Part shown: positions 1 to 6,311 of the stretch, in pieces
How the letters are laid out: every line of letters starts with the position of its first letter
How positions within the stretch are numbered: position 1 is the stretch's first letter
Assembly (NCBI GenBank): GCA_047619485.1
Contig: JBLHKE010000290.1
Coordinates: 1-9,124 of the forward strand
Reading direction: 5' to 3'
DNA: 9,124 nucleotides
Source of the DNA: JBLHKE01 sp047619485
GTDB taxonomy: Bacteria; Verrucomicrobiota; Verrucomicrobiia; Verrucomicrobiales; DEV007
The notes under the pieces: generated by a model
What the model was told of the DNA's origin: nothing
Databases searched by the model: none
What the model saw: only the letters and a program-made list of their open reading frames with translations
Made by a program: the position numbers and the translations under genes

Positions 1-1254
1 GGCGATCCGCATGCCTGTTTCCAGGTAGCCGTTGTCATCCGGCGGCGAACCGAGGTGCTCACCGAACAGCAGCGCATCGTCCCTCGCTAGCGAGTTCTCG
101 AAAACAGTGTTGCGGTGGTTGCCCCAGTCGCTGTGACCACGGGTGATGTTGAACTGCTCCTGGATCTGGCCGTTGTAACCTGATCCCGACGAATCCTTGC
201 CCTCCCCGCTCTGCTGGCCAAAAAAGTACGACGGCACATGCTTCACCGCGTCGAGACGGAACCCGTCTGGCTTGATCTCGTCGGTGAACCAACGCACTTG
301 TCGCAGCAACATCTGGTTCACATCTTCTGCCACCGGGTCGCCCATGTTGTAGATACCATCACCGTAGCCCCAAGTCGCGGTCTGCCGCGCCGGGTTGCTC
401 GGTTCAACGCCCGTATCTGTGAACATCTCTGAGACCTCATCCGAATCGTGCTGCCCATCGGCATCGGTATCGTCCCAGTCGAACTTGCCATTGCCCGCCC
501 CGGTATTTCCAACTCCGTAGCCGGAATCGTCGAACGGTTCCTTGTCCGCGAAGGTGTAGACCGGGTCGTTGGCCAAGGTCGTGTCGACCTGCAGATCGTC
601 GTCTAGGTAAAGGTGCGTCTGTCCCGGATGGCGGATCCCACTCCACTTCGCGTAGTCGCTACCCTCATCGGTGCCATCGGGATCGAAGCTCGTGTTCGGA
701 TTCTCGTGGGCGATGTCCCAGCCGAACGGGTTGCGGTTCACCACCTGCCACTCGTCTTGGTAGTCGATCGAATCGGTCGCCTTGCGCCAATTTCCCCCAT
801 CGCGGACTAGATGGAAATCTTCGGGAACAAAACCTGGCAGCCCTGGGAACAAAGCGCCAGGGACCGTGTTACTGTCCAAGGGACCGCCGCAGTGCGCGAT
901 CACATTGTCGAAATACACCTTCAGACCAAACCTGTGGGCGATCCGCATCAAGCTCTGCAAGTCCGCCTTCGTCCCGTATTTCGTACGCACGGTGCCCATC
1001 TGATCTTTGTCACCGAGATCGAAACGGTCGAAGGTATCGAAACCGACCGAATAGGTTCCCGAGGCGCCCTTAAACGGCGGCGGCAACCAGAGTGAAGTGT
1101 AGCCAGCCTCCGCCACCTCCGGGATGCGGCACTCGATCTCTGCCCAGCTGGTATTAAAATACTGTAAGATCACCTCCTCGGCCGGAGAGGATTTGAGACA
1201 GAGAGAAAACGCGATCAGCGCCAGCAGCGTGCGGGAGAGAGATTGGGGGATCAT
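1..1254 (-). CDS. Secreted alpha-amylase-family (GH13) glycoside hydrolase, partial (C-terminus off the window)
   Basis: Reading the minus strand from ATG at 1254 gives 418 codons with no stop up to the left edge, so the gene continues outside. Residues 1-25 look like a Sec signal peptide (Arg near the start, a hydrophobic LLALIAFSL core, then SSPA before EE), so the enzyme is probably exported and cleaves alpha-glucans. GH13 landmarks are in order: a GFDTFDRFDLG segment after the first barrel strands; region I as DNVIAH (D116-H121, with Ala where Asn is usual); region II as GFRLDAVKH with the presumed nucleophile D335; region III as LLFGEH with the presumed acid/base E399. Region IV would lie beyond position 1. 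The 219-residue spacing between regions I and II is long for the family and includes an Asp-rich loop (residues 262-273) resembling a calcium loop. No strong ribosome binding site precedes the ATG, and no other start fits. The exact specificity is unknown. Confidence 0.88.
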   Translation of the reverse strand, partial: MIPQSLSRTLLALIAFSLCLKSSPAEEVILQYFNTSWAEIECRIPEVAEAGYTSLWLPPPFKGASGTYSVGFDTFDRFDLGDKDQMGTVRTKYGTKADLQSLMRIAHRFGLKVYFDNVIAHCGGPLDSNTVPGALFPGLPGFVPEDFHLVRDGGNWRKATDSIDYQDEWQVVNRNPFGWDIAHENPNTSFDPDGTDEGSDYAKWSGIRHPGQTHLYLDDDLQVDTTLANDPVYTFADKEPFDDSGYGVGNTGAGNGKFDWDDTDADGQHDSDEVSEMFTDTGVEPSNPARQTATWGYGDGIYNMGDPVAEDVNQMLLRQVRWFTDEIKPDGFRLDAVKHVPSYFFGQQSGEGKDSSGSGYNGQIQEQFNITRGHSDWGNHRNTVFENSLARDDALLFGEHLGSPPDDNGYLETGMRIA

Positions 1255-1428
1255 CGAGGTGGCTTCAACATGAGGACTTTAGGGGTCGAGTTCAACCGAA
1301 ACTCGATCAGATCAACGGTCGCAAGCATCTCAGGATGAACTTCCCCACCGCCTCCCGCAGGTTAGTGAATTTCGTTTCTTCTGGCTTTCTCGCAGCGGTG
1401 ATCTGGCTGAGAGTCTACCTCACACCCC
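1255..1428. promoter_or_regulatory. Divergent intergenic region with a small perfect hairpin
   Basis: This 174-bp gap separates the start codons of the minus-strand amylase and the plus-strand PqiA-like gene, so it should hold both promoters. I see no convincing -35/-10 pair. A perfect 7-bp inverted repeat (TCGAGTT, loop CAACCGA, AACTCGA) lies at 1286-1306, which could be an operator or an RNA hairpin in the leader of either gene. This is a positional inference only. Confidence 0.3.
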
Positions 1429-2589
1429 ATGCGAATCCGGACTTACAGGGCTGCCGCCTTCTTCTGCATCATCGGGCTGATCACGCTCGTGCCAGCCTAT
1501 TTTCTACCAGCTTTCCTCATGACCAACTCGGTCGATGGCAGCCGCTGGTTCTCGATCTGGTCAGGAATTCAAAAATTCTACGAGTCGGGCGATTATTTCC
1601 TCGGCACTCTGATTTTTGTCTTCAGTATCATTTTCCCGATCGCGAAATTATTGCTCACCTTCGTCTGCTGCATCAGCCGTGGATTCTTTGGCGACAAACT
1701 CTCACAGCGACTCGTCAAGATCGCAGGCTACAGCGCGAAGTATTCGATGCTCGACGTGCTGGTGGTCGCGATGTTGATCGTGGTGATCAAGGTCGACGAA
1801 TACATCCAACTCATCCCAACCGTCGGCATCTACCTGTTCTCGGTTGCGATCGGCTGTTCGATCCTCGCAAACTGGTTCTTCCCCGATCCGACCAAAGAGG
1901 GCAACCGGGTAGAGCCGCGCAGCAAGCTTACCATGCTCACCGCAGGCATCGTCTTCTTGTTGGCCACCGGCGCGATAATCTTTGCCATCTCGAGCCTCGT
2001 GGGACAGCGCGGCGGCGAGGTCAAGAGCCTGCATGTCACCAACTTGAACGCTCGCGCGATCCCGCGCACGATCGAGCGCATGAAACTGCTCAAGGAAGTC
2101 TACGACGAACGTGATAGCTGGATCCCAGATAAAAACCTGCTTGGACAGATCGCGAAAACCCTGCAGGCGGCCACCACGGATCTCGATGTCATCGAACCCG
2201 AAATGCTCCTCGAGATCACCACGGTCGACGGTGAGGTGATCCGGACAGAGCCGTTGAAAATGGACTTCGACGAGACGATCGACGAGTTTTGGGTGATCGA
2301 CTCGGAACAGCCAGATCCGCTGGTGCTCGCAGACATCCGCTCGATCAAGATGCTCAGCCGCGTTACCTACAACCGCTGGCTTGGCACTGACAACGAGGAG
2401 GAACTCCTCACGGTAGCAGACGATCCTTACCGCAAAATCACCCGCACTTGGTTCGGCCGGGTTTTCAAGTTCAGCTTCGAGGGGCAGCGCAGCACAGTCT
2501 TGCTCTGGTGGCTGCTGATCCCGAGCCTGCTGGTCACTGCCGCCGCCCTATCAGTCCTGCTAGTCCACCGGATGACGGCGAAGCAGTAA
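1429..2589 (+). CDS. PqiA-domain integral membrane protein with extra extracytoplasmic domain
   Basis: The product is 386 aa. Residues 24-150 match the PqiA domain pattern: LPAFLM, then a glycine turn and the WSGI segment, LIFVFSIIFPIAKL, and YSMLDVLVVAML. I count six likely membrane segments: about 8-30, 58-80, 106-122, 128-150, 168-191 and 356-380. A 160-residue soluble, acidic segment (about 195-354) sits between the last two and is probably outside the cytoplasm; I do not recognise it. The PqiA family in proteobacteria works in envelope lipid homeostasis and transport with MCE-domain proteins (PqiB). No MCE gene is visible here, so the partner is unknown. E. coli PqiA has two such halves with Cys-rich zinc motifs; this protein has a single half and lacks CxxC pairs. 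No clear Shine-Dalgarno precedes the ATG. An overlapping 259-codon open frame at 1335-2114 is Arg/His-rich and judged spurious. Confidence 0.75.
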   Translation: MRIRTYRAAAFFCIIGLITLVPAYFLPAFLMTNSVDGSRWFSIWSGIQKFYESGDYFLGTLIFVFSIIFPIAKLLLTFVCCISRGFFGDKLSQRLVKIAGYSAKYSMLDVLVVAMLIVVIKVDEYIQLIPTVGIYLFSVAIGCSILANWFFPDPTKEGNRVEPRSKLTMLTAGIVFLLATGAIIFAISSLVGQRGGEVKSLHVTNLNARAIPRTIERMKLLKEVYDERDSWIPDKNLLGQIAKTLQAATTDLDVIEPEMLLEITTVDGEVIRTEPLKMDFDETIDEFWVIDSEQPDPLVLADIRSIKMLSRVTYNRWLGTDNEEELLTVADDPYRKITRTWFGRVFKFSFEGQRSTVLLWWLLIPSLLVTAAALSVLLVHRMTAKQ

Positions 2590-2654
2590 CTGAGTGCTGA
2601 CACCATGCCTAGTCAGATCAATCCGGGCACGAGTGCCTAGAATACATCGCCTAA

Positions 2655-2974
2655 GGGCTTGTCAGGAAATAAGTCATGCAAAGATGCGCAGGGATTTTAG
2701 CCAGCAACAAGGCAGATTTCAGCGATTATAGCGGGCTATTTGAGTTGGAAGCTAACGCGGGTGATTGCCAAAATAACCAGCAGATTGTAGGGCACCTCCG
2801 AAAACCTCATGCGGGCTGGAGCTTGATAAAATCCCCGCGGTCTTCGTTGCTAAAGCGCCCACTATCACCAGATAGCTTAGCGTTTATCGCCTCGCCAGCG
2901 GGAATTTTCTCTGCGCCCCATTTCCACAGCAGGTTTCCGGAGGTGCCCTGTAGGAGTTATTTACTGACAAGCCC
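2655..2974. mobile_element. MITE-like non-autonomous element with 21-bp terminal inverted repeats
   Basis: The ends are inverted copies: GGGCTTGTCAG at 2655-2665 and its complement at 2964-2974. The match extends to 21 bp with two mismatches (2655-2675 against 2954-2974). Both ends are flanked by TAA (2652-2654 and 2975-2977), consistent with a 3-bp target duplication; a 4-bp CTAA duplication is possible with one-base ambiguity. The 320-bp interior has no credible transposase, and a 113-codon frame starting inside (2676) has no recognisable features and runs out past the right end. Short TNA or YTAR duplications are known for IS5-family subgroups, so mobilisation by such a transposase is a guess. 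The element fills the gap between the convergent PqiA-like and dipeptidase genes. Its right end supplies the last base of the dipeptidase stop codon. Confidence 0.72.
2790..2948. mobile_element. Nested fold-back element inside the larger MITE
   Basis: An 18-bp inverted repeat with one mismatch, beginning GGGCACCTCCG, bounds this stretch (2790-2807 against 2931-2948). It is flanked on both sides by TGTA (2786-2789 and 2949-2952), as expected for a 4-bp target duplication. The interior is also quasi-palindromic: AAAATCCCCGCGG at 2828-2840 pairs imperfectly with 2895-2908, and the centre is CTATC, loop ACCA, GATAG at 2862-2875. The whole 159 bp could fold into one long hairpin. Removing it plus one TGTA leaves an outer element of 157 bp. 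It may be an independent insertion, or part of the original design of the outer element; the flanking repeat favours insertion. Confidence 0.58.
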
Positions 2975-4314
2975 TAAGTCTTCGCCAAGCGATCGAGCAA
3001 ATTCCGGTTCAACTTGATCCCACCGGCGAAGTTCTCGACATAAAAATTCTCATTCGGCGCATGCATCTGGCAGTCAGGCAGCGCCAGCCCGAGCAACAGC
3101 GTCTCCACCCCAAGCACGTCCTTGAACGTCTGGATGATCGGGATACTGCCACCCTCGCGGATCAGCGCAGGCTCGCCGCCAAACGTCTCGCGCAACGCCT
3201 CCTGAGCCGCCTTGCCAAAGCCGGCCTGAGGATCGACGAGATAGGAACTACCCGAATGCCCGGCGTCCACTTCCACGGTGACGCCCTTCGGCAAATGCTT
3301 CTCGATGTGCGCCTGCACCAACTCGCAGATCTTGTCCGGATCCTGGTTCGGCACCAGCCGGAACGAAAACTTCACGAAGGCCTCTTTTGGGATGATCGTC
3401 TTCGATCCTTCGCCTTGGAACCCGCCACCGATCCCGTTGACTTCCGCCGTCGGACGCGCCCAGCGGCGCTCGACATCGCTGAATCCAGGCTCGCCGAAGA
3501 GTTCGGGAGAACCCGTTAGCTTCAGAGTCTCCGCCTCGCTGGAGGGCAGCGTGCTCCAAGCTTCGCGCTCCCAATCCTGCAATCCCTTAACATCATCATA
3601 AAACCCTTCGACCGCCACGCGCCCCTCGTCGTCGTGCATCGAGGCGACGATCCGTGCCACCGCCGCCGCAGGATTCGCCACCGCTCCACCAAACACGCCT
3701 GAGTGCAGGTCGACGGACGGACCTTTTACCAGAACCTCAACGCAGGTGATGCCGCGCAACCCGTAGGTAAACGTCCCAACGCCCGGCGCGATCATGCCGG
3801 TATCAGAGACGGCGACCACATCGCACTTCAATTCATCTTTGTGGGCTTCGAGAAAGCTCTCCAAGTTCGGGCTGCCGATCTCCTCCTCGCCCTCGACCAG
3901 CATGATGAGGTTGACCGGGACGTCGCCGTGTTCGGCGATCGTCTCCCCTACCCCGAGGATGTGTGAAAGGATCTGCCCCTTGTTGTCAGTTGACCCACGG
4001 GCAAAAATCTTCCCATCCTCGATGCGCGGCTCGAATGGCGGCGAATCCCACAGCTCGACCGGGTCGGCTGGCTGCACATCATAGTGGCCGTAGATCATGA
4101 CCGTCGGGCGTCCCTCCTTGTGCTGGTTGCGACCGAGAACCACCGGGTGGCGCGCGGTCTCGTGCAAATCGGCGCTCAGCCCGATGGACTTCATCTTTTC
4201 GACGATCCAGTTCGCGCAGGCGCGGACATCTTCGGTGTGCGAACTCTCGGTCGAGACACTTGGGAACTTCAGGAATTCGACAAGGTCGGCGAGATGCGGA
4301 TCGTCATTGGTCAT
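2974..4314 (-). CDS. M20-family metallopeptidase (dipeptidase)
   Basis: The protein is 446 aa, the normal length for M20 dipeptidases of the carnosinase/CNDP type. These are cytosolic dizinc enzymes hydrolysing dipeptides and short peptides. Expected metal and catalytic residues are visible: H77 in YGHYDVQP with D79, D110 in GSTDNKG, catalytic E144 and metal ligand E145 in EGEEEIGS, D171 in SDTG, and H418 in MHAPNE. H204 in LHSGVFGG marks the dimerisation-domain loop, and NGIGGGFQGEGSKTIIP (about 293-309) is typical of the subfamily. There is no signal peptide. The ATG at 4314 is followed directly by family-like sequence; upstream there is only a weak TAGG. It lies 31 bp downstream of the site-2-protease gene on the same strand, so co-transcription is likely. 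Its TAG stop falls on the border of the MITE at 2655-2974, without altering the protein. The exact peptide substrate is not predictable. Confidence 0.93.
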   Translation of the reverse strand: MTNDDPHLADLVEFLKFPSVSTESSHTEDVRACANWIVEKMKSIGLSADLHETARHPVVLGRNQHKEGRPTVMIYGHYDVQPADPVELWDSPPFEPRIEDGKIFARGSTDNKGQILSHILGVGETIAEHGDVPVNLIMLVEGEEEIGSPNLESFLEAHKDELKCDVVAVSDTGMIAPGVGTFTYGLRGITCVEVLVKGPSVDLHSGVFGGAVANPAAAVARIVASMHDDEGRVAVEGFYDDVKGLQDWEREAWSTLPSSEAETLKLTGSPELFGEPGFSDVERRWARPTAEVNGIGGGFQGEGSKTIIPKEAFVKFSFRLVPNQDPDKICELVQAHIEKHLPKGVTVEVDAGHSGSSYLVDPQAGFGKAAQEALRETFGGEPALIREGGSIPIIQTFKDVLGVETLLLGLALPDCQMHAPNENFYVENFAGGIKLNRNLLDRLAKT

Positions 4315-4345
4315 GCGGCCTATTCAAGCCGAGATCGCGCGAAAA

Positions 4346-4996
4346 TCAAAAGAACTTCACGCGCTTTCCAAGCCCAATCTGATAATTCTGGTAGGCGAGC
4401 AGGCCGAACATCACCGCCATGAAGAAGCTGTTGTTGAAAAGCGCGTAAACCGCTACTGCCGCCGCGACGCCCGTGCCGATCTGGCTGCGCAACTGCAGTC
4501 GCCCACCGTTCATCCAGGTGCCGAGAAACTGACCACCGTCGAGCGGCACGATCGGCAGGATATTGAGCAACGACCAGTAGAAGTTGATTGTCCAGAGCGC
4601 CCAAAGCAGGACGATCATGTGAAAACCTAACAGCCTGTCGCTGAGGACAAACGTTTGCAGTAACCAGACGACTAGCGCGACCGCAAAACCAAACCCGGGT
4701 CCGGCCGCGATCACTTGTAGTCGCTGGTTGCGAGTCATTCTGACCTCAGGGTAACTCGCAAGTCCCCCGAGGAAGTAGAGGGAAATCTCGGGGCGGGCAC
4801 CAAATTTTCGCGCCGTCATCGCGTGTCCGAGTTCGTGCCCGAGGACGGAGATAAATCCGACAAAGACAAAAATGGCAACTGCCTGATAGCCCATGGGAGT
4901 CATTCCGGGTCGGCCGATCCCGCCCAGTAGAGCCATCGTCGCCCAGAACATCCAGTGAATTTTGGTCGGGATTCCGAAGATGGTGAAGCGCAGCAT
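4346..4996 (-). CDS. Site-2 protease family (M50) membrane metallopeptidase
   Basis: A compact 216-aa polytopic membrane protein. The zinc-binding HExxH is in GHELGHAMTARKFGA (H54, E55, H58), inside a hydrophobic segment. The third ligand is probably D153 in NILPIVPLDGGQ, the family's second motif. SLYFLGGLASYP (72-83) and the AAGPGFGF segment (97-104) match the minimal S2P core. About five or six membrane segments are likely (roughly 15-28, 38-60, 97-118, 123-148, 170-190, 190-205). The short form lacks PDZ or CBS domains, unlike RseP and SpoIVFB. Family members cleave membrane-embedded substrates such as anti-sigma factors, but no such gene is nearby and the substrate is unknown. It is the first gene of a probable two-gene operon with the dipeptidase, which suggests, weakly, a link between membrane proteolysis and peptide clearance. 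A GGGGTAAGG stretch precedes the ATG but is not a clean Shine-Dalgarno. Confidence 0.9.
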   Translation of the reverse strand: MLRFTIFGIPTKIHWMFWATMALLGGIGRPGMTPMGYQAVAIFVFVGFISVLGHELGHAMTARKFGARPEISLYFLGGLASYPEVRMTRNQRLQVIAAGPGFGFAVALVVWLLQTFVLSDRLLGFHMIVLLWALWTINFYWSLLNILPIVPLDGGQFLGTWMNGGRLQLRSQIGTGVAAAVAVYALFNNSFFMAVMFGLLAYQNYQIGLGKRVKFF

Positions 4997-5013
4997 GGTG
5001 GAGCCTTACCCCA

Positions 5014-5029
5014 GCAAACGCCAGTTTGC
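5014..5029 (-). promoter_or_regulatory. Small perfect hairpin upstream of the site-2 protease gene
   Basis: GCAAAC and GTTTGC form a 6-bp perfect inverted repeat with a GCCA loop, 17 bp upstream of the protease ATG. It could be an operator or a leader hairpin. It has no T-tract on the relevant side, so it is a poor terminator. Function is unproven. Confidence 0.25.
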
Positions 5030-5079
5030 AAAAGCAACACGGAAGCGCAGCAGCCCCTCTGGCGCTAGCTTAAACGCAT

Positions 5080-5238
5080 CGTAGCGTAGCCTTCAGAGCC
5101 TGCGACCGCCGAAGCGATCCAATTTTCTGATGGCCAGTGCACGAATGGAACCCGAGGGAGCCTGAAGTGTCGGCGAAACCACAGGTCATGCACAAACGAG
5201 ACTGTCGTTTCCGCCACAGCCTCTAAAGGCTACGCGAC
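5080..5238. repeat. REPIN-like intergenic repeat: inverted pair of a REP-like motif
   Basis: GCGTAGCCTTCAGAG at 5084-5098 and its inverted copy at 5221-5235 (one mismatch) bound this stretch in the gap between two minus-strand genes. The left copy continues as CCTGCGACCGCCG and is clearly related to the sequence starting at 8565, including a later TTCTGATGGCCAGTGC segment (5125-5140) that recurs with one change as TTCTGATCGCCAGTGC at 8608-8623. Inside the spacer there is a small perfect hairpin, AAACGA/TCGTTT. Two inverted REP-like copies around a short spacer is the layout of a REPIN, a non-autonomous element mobilised by RAYT transposases in other bacteria; no RAYT is in the window. The rest of 4997-5278 holds only a small hairpin and presumed promoter sequence. 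Confidence 0.55.
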
Positions 5239-5278
5239 ATGGATTCTCAACCTAACGCCGATGGCCGTCCCGCCCACC

Positions 5279-6277
5279 TCAGAGAATTGAGCCGTCAGCT
5301 AACTCCCGCCGACAGTGGCGCGCCATCCCCCTGCAGGTGAGATTGGCAATCAGCGCTCGCAGCATCACCGACTTCACCTCCTTGCGCGTGACTTTAATGC
5401 CAGCCGACAAGCCCTCCCAGTCGGCCGCCTCCATCAACTGCAGCGTCTTGGCTCCGATCAACAATGGCAACGCCGCGGCCAAGCGCATCCGGCGATTCTT
5501 CACCGACCCGACATACGCCGCCCCACAGTCGAAATGCTCGCGACAACGCTTCAGCCATTTCTCCGACACCGCCATCAATACGGCGGGCTCCGCATCCGCT
5601 GCCCCGATCTCCTCCAGCGGCAGGTAGCAGCGCCCGCCTTTCCGATCCGCCGGCAGGTCGCGCAGGATGTTGATTAATTGCAATGCTTGCCCGTAGCGCT
5701 TGCCCAGCTCTAACATTTCGCCAATCGGCTTGGTCGCATACTGCTCCCCGAGTTCCATAAATCCGACTTCCGTCCAGAACTCGCCCACACTCCCGGCCAC
5801 CAGGTAGGTGTATTCCTCCAACTCGCCCGCGGTCTCCAATGCGACCACCCCATCCCCGACAAAGCGCTCGAGGTCCAAGCGCTGGCCTCGCACAATCGTT
5901 TTCAGCACCTTCCGAATCGCCTCCGCGCGTGCAGACCCGATTGCATCCAGCCATTCCAGACACTCGCCAACACGGGTCAACAATTCACGCTCCTTGGCAT
6001 GTTCCTGCTTCGGGCAAAAGGTTTCGCGCAGGTTGAGTTGGAGCTGCGTGTAGTCGCCTCCGTCTTGGACGAGATCGCCGAACATCTCGAGAAAACTCAC
6101 CCGCACCGCCGTCTCGATCACCTCCGTGTCGGCGATGGTATCCGCCGCCCTAGCGAGCAGGTACATCAGCCCGATCGTCCCGCGCGTCGACTTCGGCAAC
6201 ACTTTGAGTGTCGTGTAGAAAGATCGCGATACGCCCGCGAGTAAATCTCCTGCTAGTGCTTTTTCGTAGTTTTCCAA
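5279..6277 (-). CDS. Squalene/phytoene synthase family protein, probably squalene synthase
   Basis: A 332-aa head-to-head prenyl transferase that would join two farnesyl diphosphates (or geranylgeranyl diphosphates) to squalene or phytoene. The N-terminal SRSFYTTLKVLP (17-28) leads into the first Asp-rich motif ARAADTIADT (D46, D50). The second is in GQALQLINILRDLPADRKG (about 196-214; D207, D211), followed by GRCYLP. These bind diphosphate through magnesium. The SRSF, ARAADTIADT and NILRD pattern resembles bacterial proteins named farnesyl-diphosphate farnesyltransferase, so squalene is the better guess, feeding hopanoid or sterol-like lipids, but phytoene synthase is not excluded. No squalene cyclase, desaturase or HpnC/E gene is nearby. 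No ATG fits the N-terminus: the best start is TTG at 6277, giving MENYEKALAG; the next ATG is residue 38, inside the fold. It is divergent from hemW with only 34 bp between start codons. Confidence 0.87.
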   Translation of the reverse strand: MENYEKALAGDLLAGVSRSFYTTLKVLPKSTRGTIGLMYLLARAADTIADTEVIETAVRVSFLEMFGDLVQDGGDYTQLQLNLRETFCPKQEHAKERELLTRVGECLEWLDAIGSARAEAIRKVLKTIVRGQRLDLERFVGDGVVALETAGELEEYTYLVAGSVGEFWTEVGFMELGEQYATKPIGEMLELGKRYGQALQLINILRDLPADRKGGRCYLPLEEIGAADAEPAVLMAVSEKWLKRCREHFDCGAAYVGSVKNRRMRLAAALPLLIGAKTLQLMEAADWEGLSAGIKVTRKEVKSVMLRALIANLTCRGMARHCRRELADGSIL

Positions 6278-6311
6278 AATCGGTCGGCTATAAGTGCTGT
6301 TCCTCGAAAGA

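Noticed and set aside
811..1095. Plus-strand open frames opposite the amylase, such as 811-1095 and 613-810
   Set aside because: The minus strand is open from 1254 to the edge with ordered GH13 motifs; these are antisense shadows of it.
1335..2114. 259-codon plus-strand open frame overlapping the PqiA-like gene
   Set aside because: It is Arg/His-rich with no domain, and overlaps in another frame a protein with clear PqiA motifs and membrane segments.
2590..2651. Possible terminator after the PqiA-like gene (GGCAC..GTGCC-like pairing near 2625-2638)
   Set aside because: The stem is only about four or five base pairs and has no T-tract.
2676..3017. 113-codon plus-strand frame starting inside the MITE
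   Set aside because: It spans both inverted repeats and the end of the dipeptidase gene; no recognisable motif. The terminal repeats explain this stretch better.
6294..6311. GTG start six codons upstream for hemW
   Set aside because: MLRHVYIHIPFC beginning at 6312 fits the family N-terminus, and the extension overlaps the tiny divergent gap.
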